DNA of 6,634 nucleotides, taken from Roseiarcus sp035308145. Lineage in GTDB: Bacteria; Pseudomonadota; Alphaproteobacteria; Rhizobiales; Beijerinckiaceae. A model generated the notes under the pieces. It ran no database searches. It had not been told where the DNA came from and worked only from the letters and a program-made list of their open reading frames with translations. The stretch covers positions 1-6,634 of the forward strand of contig DATGHD010000341.1 in assembly GCA_035308145.1 (NCBI GenBank). The letters are read 5' to 3'. Positions 1 through 6,634 of the stretch are shown here, piece by piece (within the stretch, counting starts at the first letter, position 1; each line of letters starts with the position of its first letter). The position numbers were made by a program, and so were the translations under genes.

Positions 1-420
1 GATGAGCGCGTGGGCGAAATCATGGAAAATCATCACCTTGCCATAGCCCCAGGCGAACCACGGCAGCGTCAGGAGTCTTGCCCGGGTCAAGTCGAAAATA
101 ACGCCGACGACGCCGACGGTGAGGAATTGGAGGACGATGAAGGCGATGATTCCGAAGGTGAAATGCCCCGTCGCCATCACGTAGACCGAGACGGTCTTGA
201 GCGGCTCCACGATCATCAACGGAATGATGTAGATGGCGCAGACGACAAAAATCGGCAGGCGATCGATCCAGGCGACGATCCGCGCTTTGAGGCTCGCCCA
301 AGGAATAAGCGCAACAAACCATCGCGCCGCAAGGACGAAAGCGTCCCAGACCCATGCCTCGATCAGAAAGAGAACCGCGAGGACGAGCATCGCCCAGCGC
401 GGCCGCGAAGACTTCTCCAT
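1..420 (-). CDS. Small multi-pass inner-membrane protein of unknown function (partial, C-terminus outside window)
   Basis: An open frame reads leftward from an ATG at 420-418 to the window edge with no stop, giving the first 140 residues. A strong Shine-Dalgarno-like GGAGG lies about 8 bases before the ATG. The N-terminus is basic (MEKSSRPR), followed by hydrophobic stretches at about residues 9-29, perhaps 30-42, 53-72 and 85-109. This suggests three or four membrane segments. The loop EPLKTVSVYVMATGH (72-86) and the segment LLTLPWFAWGYGKV (116-129) recall small conserved proteobacterial membrane proteins of unknown role. That likeness is from memory, and I cannot name the family. The start codon, ribosome site, upstream promoter and membrane-protein composition support a real gene over the plus-strand frame across the same bases. 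It is divergent from pal. No function can be assigned. Confidence 0.8.
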   Translation of the reverse strand, partial: MEKSSRPRWAMLVLAVLFLIEAWVWDAFVLAARWFVALIPWASLKARIVAWIDRLPIFVVCAIYIIPLMIVEPLKTVSVYVMATGHFTFGIIAFIVLQFLTVGVVGVIFDLTRARLLTLPWFAWGYGKVMIFHDFAHALI

Positions 421-470
421 CAGGGCCCCCTCCGCCCTATAGGATCGCCGCGTTTGTCGAATTCGTGGAC

Positions 471-500
471 AAATAGCGGCCGCAATTCCGGTTGATCAAG
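471..500 (-). promoter_or_regulatory. Housekeeping sigma-factor promoter for the minus-strand membrane protein gene
   Basis: Read on the minus strand, CTTGATC (500-494) is followed after exactly 17 bases by CTATTT (476-471). This fits the alphaproteobacterial housekeeping pattern, roughly CTTGAC-N17-CTATAT. Transcription would start near 464, leaving about 45 bases of leader before the ATG at 420. The assignment rests on pattern and position only. Confidence 0.45.
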
Positions 501-599
501 GACGTATAGGCGGATTGCCCCATTACCGCCACTAACGGCCGATTAACCATCGTCGGCATTGGCGCGAATGCCTGTCATTTCGTCAAGCGATCGGCAAGG

Positions 600-628
600 T
601 TGACAAAACCTTTCTTAACCGTTGCCGC
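600..628 (+). promoter_or_regulatory. Candidate pal promoter (perfect -35, poor -10)
   Basis: TTGACA at 600-605 is a perfect -35 hexamer, and pal must have a promoter in this intergenic region because the upstream gene is divergent. The hexamer 17 bases downstream (TGCCGC, 623-628) matches a -10 poorly. A TTAACC, resembling a CtrA half-site, lies in the spacer at 615-620, and a second copy (TTAACCAT) is at 543-550. The promoter may therefore depend on an activator, or the -35 match may be chance. Confidence 0.3.
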
Positions 629-672
629 CTAAGGGTCCCATCAAGGGGGCGTGTGGGTCAGGAGTTTTCGTG

Positions 673-1170
673 ATGCACGGTTTGACACGAGCGCGCGCGC
701 TGAAGTTCGGGGCGGCTCTCGCCGTCGGTATCGCTCTCGCCGCCTGCGCCAAGGGCGCAGATGACCAGGCCCTCAACGGCGTTGCGGCGGCCGGCGCGCC
801 GGGCTCTTACCAGGATTTTACGGCCAATGTCGGCGATCGGGTGTTTTTCGACACCGATTCCACCGAATTGTCGCCGACGGCCCAAGGCACGCTCGACAAG
901 CAGGCGGCTTGGCTCGGCCGATACGCGAACTACACTTTCACCATCGAGGGGCACGCCGACGAACGCGGCACGCGCGAGTACAACTTTGCCCTTGGCGCGC
1001 GGCGGGCCGAGGCGGCCAAGAACTACCTGATCGCCAAGGGCGTCGCGCCCAATCGGATGAAGACGATTTCCTACGGAAAGGAGCGGCCGGTCGCCGTTTG
1101 CAACGATATTTCCTGCTGGTCGCAGAACCGCCGCGCCGTCACCGTGCTCGCTGGCGCGCCGACCTCGTAA
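673..1170 (+). CDS. pal: Peptidoglycan-associated outer-membrane lipoprotein Pal (Omp16-like)
   Basis: Pal anchors the outer membrane to peptidoglycan and works with TolB and the TolQRA motor during envelope constriction. The 165-residue product has a basic N-terminus, a hydrophobic stretch at about 12-24 and the lipobox LAAC with Cys25 as the lipidated residue. The residue after Cys is Ala, consistent with sorting to the outer membrane. After a short linker, an OmpA-like peptidoglycan-binding domain covers about 55-160. Visible motifs are DRVFFDTDS, EGHADERGTREYN, LGARRA and WSQNRRAV. By homology Asp96 and Arg111 should contact diaminopimelate. Cys143 and Cys148 could form a disulfide; Brucella Omp16, as I recall it, has a comparable pair. 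I chose the ATG at 673 because AGGAG (660-664) sits 8 bases upstream. GTG 670 or TTG 622 would add residues ahead of a normal signal peptide. tolB is not directly upstream. Confidence 0.96.
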   Translation: MHGLTRARALKFGAALAVGIALAACAKGADDQALNGVAAAGAPGSYQDFTANVGDRVFFDTDSTELSPTAQGTLDKQAAWLGRYANYTFTIEGHADERGTREYNFALGARRAEAAKNYLIAKGVAPNRMKTISYGKERPVAVCNDISCWSQNRRAVTVLAGAPTS

Positions 1171-1197
1171 GGGAGCGTCGGCCGACCGCCGCGCCTT

Positions 1198-1224
1198 GGC
1201 CAAAGCTTCGCCAAATTTTTGGCC
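1198..1224 (+). repeat. Inverted repeat in the pal-cpoB gap
   Basis: GGCCAAA (1198-1204) and TTTGGCC (1218-1224) form a perfect 7-base inverted repeat around a 13-base loop, 28 bases after the pal stop. No T-tract follows, so it is not a convincing terminator. In mRNA it could protect the pal 3' end or modulate read-through into cpoB. Both roles are inferred. Confidence 0.4.
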
Positions 1225-1278
1225 GATGGCCGGCGTTATGTTACGCTTTGCGCTCGGCTAAAAGCGCTTGGCTTATGG

Positions 1279-2286
1279 ATGTGGGGGCCGGAACCTTTGC
1301 GTCGCTCTGATTCTCGTGGTCGCGTCGGCGTCGCCCTCGCGGCCTTTGTTATTTTCGGCGTCTTCGCGCCGAGCGCGATTTTCGCTCAATCCGCACTGCC
1401 GCCAGCCTCAATTCCGGGCGCCGACCAGGGCGACGCTGCGGCGATGGAAGTGCGCATCGAGCGCCTGGAGAACGCGCTCCGAGCCGCCAACGGCTCGATC
1501 GAGGAATTGCAGAACCAGCAGCAGAGGTTACAGGAGCAGTTGAAGCGTTTCCAGGAGGACGTGGAATTCCGCTTCAACGGCGGAAACGGGCCCCGGCCCG
1601 CCGCTGCCGCCCCGGCGGCGCCTCCTGCTCCAGTCGCCGCCGCGCCGGCGCCGGCAGCGCCCCCCGGCGACACATTCGCCGCGAGGCCGGCCAAGCGGTC
1701 CGACGCCTTCGATCCTTCTACCGATCCTGACGCCATCGGCGCGCCGAAACAGCTCGGCATGACGGCCCCGAGCGCGCCGCTCGACCAGCCGCCGGTCGCC
1801 CCCGGCCCGCCGCTCGACTTGTCGCATCCGATCGCGGCCAACGCGACGCCGACCGGGCCGCTCGCCCCCAACGAGCCCGAAGTCATTTCCGGCATCACCG
1901 GCGATGGCCCGCGCGATCAGTTCAATGCGGCGATGGACGCCTATCGGGCTGGACAATACGACCAGGCCGAGAGCCAGTTGCGGGCGTTTCTGGCGCATAA
2001 TTCCGGAAACCGGCTGGTTCCAGACGCAACCTTCTATCTTGGCGAGAGTTATCTTCAGCGCTCCCGCCCACGCGAAGCCGCTGAGCAATATCTGAGGCTC
2101 TCGACCGATTATTCGAAGTCGTCGCGCGCGCCGGAAGGCATGCTGCGGCTCGGCGAATCGCTCGCCATGCTCGGCAACAACGAGCAGGCTTGCGCGACAT
2201 TCGGCGAGGTCAGCCGCCGGTATCCGACCGCCGCGAGCGCCGTCAAAAAGAGCGTCGAGCGGGAGATGCAGAAAGATCATTGTTGA
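1279..2286 (+). CDS. cpoB: Tol-Pal associated periplasmic protein CpoB/YbgF (coiled coil plus TPR)
   Basis: CpoB (YbgF) is a periplasmic partner of TolA and the PBP1B/LpoB machinery in E. coli, coordinating peptidoglycan synthesis with outer-membrane constriction. From ATG 1279 the product is 335 residues. A signal peptide runs to a likely cleavage after Ala36 (AIFA|QS). A heptad-like segment at about 55-98 (VRIERLENALRAANGSIEEL and onward) matches the N-terminal trimerisation coiled coil. A long Ala/Pro-rich linker spans about 101-210. A C-terminal TPR-type domain covers about 212-335, with NAAMDAYRAGQYDQAESQL, ATFYLGESYLQRSRPREAAEQ and LRLGESLAMLGNNEQACATF as successive repeats. The start is uncertain: ATG 1279 has no clear ribosome site, TTG 1297 has a G-rich stretch about 9 bases upstream and keeps a full signal peptide, and TTG 1219 would give an odd N-terminal extension. 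The gene lies directly downstream of pal and overlaps tilS. Confidence 0.9.
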   Translation: MWGPEPLRRSDSRGRVGVALAAFVIFGVFAPSAIFAQSALPPASIPGADQGDAAAMEVRIERLENALRAANGSIEELQNQQQRLQEQLKRFQEDVEFRFNGGNGPRPAAAAPAAPPAPVAAAPAPAAPPGDTFAARPAKRSDAFDPSTDPDAIGAPKQLGMTAPSAPLDQPPVAPGPPLDLSHPIAANATPTGPLAPNEPEVISGITGDGPRDQFNAAMDAYRAGQYDQAESQLRAFLAHNSGNRLVPDATFYLGESYLQRSRPREAAEQYLRLSTDYSKSSRAPEGMLRLGESLAMLGNNEQACATFGEVSRRYPTAASAVKKSVEREMQKDHC

Positions 2287-3311
2287 GGCGAAAGCCTCAA
2301 TCGCCGGCGCTCGGCGAAGCAGAAATCGCCGAGCTTCTGGCGCCGCTCGCCCACGCGAAAGGCCTGCTGTTGGCGGTTTCCGGCGGTCCGGATTCGACGG
2401 CCCTTCTGATCATGGCCGCGCTATGGGCGGCGGCGCCGGGGCGGCCGCGTGTCGAGGTCGCAACGATTGACCATGGCCTTCGTCCAGAGGCTGCGAGAGA
2501 GGCGCTTGCGGTCGGCGAGCATGCACGGCGGCGTGGCCTCAAACATCATGTGATCCAATGGCGCGGTCCGAAACCTTCGAGCCGGGTCCAGGAGCGAGCT
2601 CGCGAGGCGCGCTATCGCCTGCTCGCCGAACGCGCCCGCCATATCGGCGCCGACCATATCGTGACGGCCCATCATGCCGACGACCAAAGCGAGACGGTCC
2701 TCTTTCGATTGCTGCGCGGATCGGGCTTAAGCGGCCTTAAGGGAATGGAGAGGCTCGTCGAGCGCGGCGGCGTTCGCCTCGCCCGGCCCTTGCTCGGCCT
2801 CGCCAAGGCCGATCTCGTGGCCTTCTGCAAGGCGCATGGCGAATCCTTTGTCGAAGACCCCTCCAATGTCGATCCGCGATTTGCGCGAACGCGCCTGCGT
2901 CGCCTAACCGCGCGGCTTGGCGAAGAAGGTTTCGGCGCGGCCGAGATCGCGCGGCTCGCGCGCCGCGCCGCGCGGATGGAGGAGGCGGTTGTCCGCGCAA
3001 CACGCGTGGCCGAGGAGCGGCTCAAGTGGCGCGCCGGCGACGGCCGCTACGACGCCAAGGCTCTGTTTGAAGAACCGCAGGAAATCGCCTTGCGCCTGCT
3101 TGCCGGCGCGATCGCCTCGATCGCCGGCGTGAAGCCTCGGCGGATTCGGCTTGAGCAGATCGAAACGATCGGCGAAAAACTGCGTCAAGCGCAAGAGCGC
3201 GGCGAGGCTTTCGCGACAACTCTCGCCGGCGTAAGCTTGCGCCTAAGCGCAAAAGGCGTTTTATCCATAGGGAAAGCGGCGCCGCGTCGTCAAAAAGCCG
3301 TTGGCGGCTGA
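2283..3311 (+). CDS. tilS: tRNA(Ile)-lysidine synthetase TilS
   Basis: TilS is a cytoplasmic ATP-dependent enzyme. It attaches lysine to C34 of the CAU-anticodon isoleucine tRNA, making lysidine, so that the tRNA reads AUA and is charged with Ile. The 342-residue product carries the PP-loop SGGPDS at 33-38, then IDHGLRP (62-68), ERAREARYRLL (104-114), TAHHADDQSETVLFRLLRGS (128-147), GLSGLKGM (148-155), RPLLGLAKADL (168-178) and DPSNVDPRFARTRLRR (192-207). These are the signature blocks of the family. The product is shorter than E. coli TilS (about 430), with a reduced C-terminal part. No ATG or GTG is usable in frame before the PP-loop, so the start is probably TTG 2283, or the adjacent TTG 2280. 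TTG 2283 overlaps the cpoB stop in a four-base TTGA, suggesting translational coupling. The nearest purine-rich stretch upstream is weak (GAAAGA). Confidence 0.93.
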   Translation: MRRKPQSPALGEAEIAELLAPLAHAKGLLLAVSGGPDSTALLIMAALWAAAPGRPRVEVATIDHGLRPEAAREALAVGEHARRRGLKHHVIQWRGPKPSSRVQERAREARYRLLAERARHIGADHIVTAHHADDQSETVLFRLLRGSGLSGLKGMERLVERGGVRLARPLLGLAKADLVAFCKAHGESFVEDPSNVDPRFARTRLRRLTARLGEEGFGAAEIARLARRAARMEEAVVRATRVAEERLKWRAGDGRYDAKALFEEPQEIALRLLAGAIASIAGVKPRRIRLEQIETIGEKLRQAQERGEAFATTLAGVSLRLSAKGVLSIGKAAPRRQKAVGG

Positions 3312-3317
3312 TTTTTT
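3296..3317 (+). terminator. Probable intrinsic terminator at the end of tilS
   Basis: AGCCG (3296-3300) and CGGCT (3305-3309) form a 5-base stem with a TTGG loop. After GA come six T residues (3312-3317), and an A-run precedes the stem. The hairpin overlaps the last tilS codons and its stop. The stem is short, so termination may be partial. Confidence 0.5.
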
Positions 3318-3354
3318 ACATTGTTCTTCACGTCAAATTCAGACAAATGCGGCT

Positions 3355-3385
3355 CCCTTGGCATTTGGGGCCGCGGCCCCTAAAT
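3355..3385 (+). promoter_or_regulatory. Candidate heat-shock (sigma-32/RpoH) promoter for ftsH
   Basis: CCCTTGGC (3355-3362) contains the conserved CTTG core of RpoH -35 elements (consensus CTTGAA). After a 14-base spacer comes CCCCTAAAT (3377-3385), close to the RpoH -10 consensus CCCCATNT. Spacing fits the E. coli range of about 13-17. ftsH is RpoH-dependent in E. coli, which supports the reading. The start would fall near 3392, leaving a leader of about 55 bases. This is a consensus match by eye. Confidence 0.5.
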
Positions 3386-3386
3386 G
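3362..3386. repeat. Palindrome overlapping the putative ftsH promoter
   Basis: GGGGCCGCGGCCCC (3367-3380) is a perfect 14-base palindrome. It is extended by CATTT on the left and AAATG on the right if one T (3381) is bulged. It covers the spacer and -10 of the proposed promoter. No T-tract follows, which argues against a simple terminator. An operator-like site, or a hairpin in transcripts reading through from tilS, are possible roles. Confidence 0.55.
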
Positions 3387-3447
3387 TTAACCTGGCAGTT
3401 GAGCCAACCGCAGTCCGCCGTCTTGGGACGCTGCCGATGGAACGGCG

Positions 3448-5382
<1,935 letters not shown>

Positions 5383-5405
5383 CTTGCGGGCGCCGCTCGA
5401 AATAC

Positions 5406-5423
5406 CGCGACGCCCTCGCGTTT
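5406..5423 (+). terminator. Weak terminator-like hairpin after ftsH
   Basis: CGCGA (5406-5410) and TCGCG (5416-5420) form a perfect 5-base stem with a CGCCC loop, followed by only three T residues. It starts 24 bases after the ftsH stop. The short T-run makes efficient intrinsic termination doubtful, so read-through into glmM is plausible. Confidence 0.25.
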
Positions 5424-5428
5424 CAGCC

Positions 5429-5473
5429 TTGAAATGATTCTTGAACGATTTTGGCTCTAGGATCGGGCTAGAT
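5429..5473 (+). promoter_or_regulatory. Possible glmM control region with short repeats
   Basis: Two direct repeats, TTGAAATGATT (5429-5439) and TTGAACGATT (5441-5450), are spaced 12 bases apart. They are followed by a small inverted repeat, TCTAG (5456-5460) and CTAGA (5468-5472). The second TTGAAC resembles a -35, but the best -10-like hexamer (CTAGAT, 5468-5473) is 21 bases away, too far for a standard promoter. The region may hold a promoter or binding site, and the match is weak. Confidence 0.25.
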
Positions 5474-5511
5474 ATGACGCGCGGCGCGCGCCTCCTCCGG
5501 ATTTAACATTT

Positions 5512-6634
5512 ATGACCCGCAAATATTTCGGCACCGATGGCATTCGGGGCAAGGCCAACGGCAAGATCACGCCCGAAGTCGCCATGAAAGTCGGGCAGGC
5601 CGCTGGCCTCGCCTTCCAGCGCGGCGACCACCGCCATCGCGTCGTGATCGGCAAGGACACCCGGCTTTCCGGCTACATGATCGAATATGCGCTAGTCGCG
5701 GGCTTTACCTCCGTCGGCATGGACGTGCTGCTCTTGGGGCCGGCGCCCACGCCGGCCGTCGCCATGCTGACCCGCTCGATGCGCTGCGACATGGGCGTGA
5801 TGATTTCCGCCTCGCACAATCCTTACGAGGACAATGGAATTAAGTTGTTCGGGCCTGACGGCTACAAGCTCTCGGACGAGACGGAGGCGCAAATTGAAGC
5901 GCTGATGGAGGCCGAGATTGCGCCGCGTTTGTCGAAGTCTCGCGATCTCGGCCGCGCCAAGCGCATCGAAAGCGTGCAGGCCCGGTACATCGAATTCGCC
6001 AAGCGGACTCTGCCGCGTAATCTCTCGCTCGAGGGCCTGCGCATCGTCGTCGATTGCGCCAATGGCGCGGCGTACCGGGTCGCGCCGGAAGCGCTGTGGG
6101 AGCTGGGCGCCGAAGTCTTTTCGATCGGCGTCGAGCCGGACGGGTTCAACATCAACCGCGAAGTCGGCTCGACAGCGCCTGATGCGCTTGCGCGCAAGGT
6201 TCGCGAAATGCGCGCCGACATCGGCATTGCGCTCGACGGCGACGCCGACCGCGTGCTGATCATCGATGAAAAAGGACATATCGTTGACGGCGATCAGTTG
6301 ATGGCCGTGGTGGCCGAGAGCTGGCTCGCAGACGGCCGCCTCGCCAAGCCGGGCATTGTCGCCACGATCATGTCCAATCTCGCGCTGGAGCGGCATCTCG
6401 CCAGTATTGGATTGGCGCTAGAGCGTACGGCGGTGGGCGACCGTTATGTTCTCGAGCGCATGCGCGAGCTTGGCTACAACGTTGGGGGCGAGCAATCCGG
6501 GCACATTATATTGTCTGATTACGCCACGACAGGCGATGGCCTGGTGGCTGCGTTGCAGGTCTTGGCCGTGGTGCGGCGCCAGGACAGGCCGGTAAGCGAG
6601 ATCTGCCATCGCTTCGAGCCTCTGCCGCAAATCT
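5512..6634 (+). CDS. glmM: Phosphoglucosamine mutase GlmM (partial, C-terminus outside window)
   Basis: GlmM converts glucosamine-6-phosphate to glucosamine-1-phosphate in the cytoplasm, the step feeding UDP-GlcNAc for peptidoglycan and LPS. The frame opens at ATG 5512 (MTRKYFGTDGIRG) and runs to the window edge, giving 374 of an expected roughly 445-450 residues. The start matches the family N-terminus KYFGTDGIRG. The active-site loop MISASHNP (97-104) places the phosphorylated serine at Ser101. The magnesium loop is DGDADR (242-247), and the sugar-binding motif GGEQSGH is at 325-331. The C-terminal phosphate-binding domain lies beyond the edge. The ribosome site is weak (CCGGA about 9 bases upstream). 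The gap to ftsH is 129 bases. E. coli has folP between ftsH and glmM, and it is absent here. There is no sign of frameshift or loss of a catalytic residue. Confidence 0.97.
   Translation, partial: MTRKYFGTDGIRGKANGKITPEVAMKVGQAAGLAFQRGDHRHRVVIGKDTRLSGYMIEYALVAGFTSVGMDVLLLGPAPTPAVAMLTRSMRCDMGVMISASHNPYEDNGIKLFGPDGYKLSDETEAQIEALMEAEIAPRLSKSRDLGRAKRIESVQARYIEFAKRTLPRNLSLEGLRIVVDCANGAAYRVAPEALWELGAEVFSIGVEPDGFNINREVGSTAPDALARKVREMRADIGIALDGDADRVLIIDEKGHIVDGDQLMAVVAESWLADGRLAKPGIVATIMSNLALERHLASIGLALERTAVGDRYVLERMRELGYNVGGEQSGHIILSDYATTGDGLVAALQVLAVVRRQDRPVSEICHRFEPLPQI

Noticed and set aside
10..495. Plus-strand open frame of 161 codons, very rich in Asp, Glu and Arg
   Set aside because: It lies antisense to the membrane protein gene, which has a good ribosome site and promoter. 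The charged composition is what the complement of hydrophobic codons gives.
622..672. Upstream TTG start for pal
   Set aside because: It would add 17 residues before a normal lipoprotein signal peptide and lacks a ribosome site, whereas ATG 673 has AGGAG at 8 bases.
1099..1116. Cysteine pair CNDISC in Pal as a possible novelty
   Set aside because: A comparable pair is present, as I recall, in Brucella Omp16, so it looks like a lineage feature and not something new.
1528..2280. Long antisense open frame over cpoB (250 codons)
   Set aside because: High GC leaves few stops in opposite frames. The product is Arg/Gly-rich with no recognisable domain, while the plus strand encodes a clear CpoB.
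3237..3252. Hairpin TTGCGC-CTAA-GCGCAA near the end of tilS
   Set aside because: It lies within coding sequence, with the nearest T-run six bases away. A better terminator candidate sits at 3296-3317.
5692..6396. Antisense open frame of 234 codons over glmM
   Set aside because: It mirrors conserved GlmM coding sequence and has no recognisable domain.

Overview
The window is GC-rich and reads as a chromosomal segment of an alphaproteobacterium. The best fit is the Hyphomicrobiales (Rhizobiales): Pal closely matches what I remember of Brucella Omp16, including a CxxxxC pair before the WSQNRRAV motif. The gene order pal-cpoB-tilS-ftsH-glmM is also typical of this class. No genus is assigned. 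This is core housekeeping sequence. I found no mobile element, CRISPR array, tRNA, rRNA or defence system.

Layout. Positions 1-420 (minus strand) hold the first 140 codons of a small multi-pass membrane protein of unknown function that runs off the left edge. Positions 421-672 are a divergent intergenic region with a good housekeeping-type promoter for the minus-strand gene and a weaker one for pal. The plus strand then carries pal (673-1170, outer-membrane lipoprotein), a 108-base gap with an inverted repeat, cpoB/ybgF (1279-2286, periplasmic coiled-coil/TPR protein) and tilS (2283-3311, tRNA-Ile lysidine synthetase). tilS starts on a TTG that overlaps the cpoB stop. A hairpin with a T-tract ends tilS. 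A heat-shock (sigma-32) type promoter overlapped by a long palindrome follows, then ftsH (3448-5382, membrane AAA+ zinc protease). A 129-base gap with short repeats leads to glmM (5512 onward, phosphoglucosamine mutase), which is cut off by the right edge about 70 residues before its expected end.

How the genes fit together. Pal and CpoB belong to the Tol-Pal/cell-division machinery that couples outer-membrane constriction to peptidoglycan synthesis. FtsH is membrane quality control, and in several bacteria it also controls LPS synthesis. GlmM makes glucosamine-1-phosphate for UDP-GlcNAc, the shared precursor of peptidoglycan and LPS. TilS is a translation gene carried along in the conserved cluster. 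The signals suggest at least two transcription units on the plus strand: pal-cpoB-tilS, then ftsH (possibly with glmM) under separate, probably heat-responsive control. tolB is not directly upstream of pal as it is in many relatives. The main points worth checking are the regulatory signals between tilS and ftsH and the non-ATG, overlapping start of tilS.
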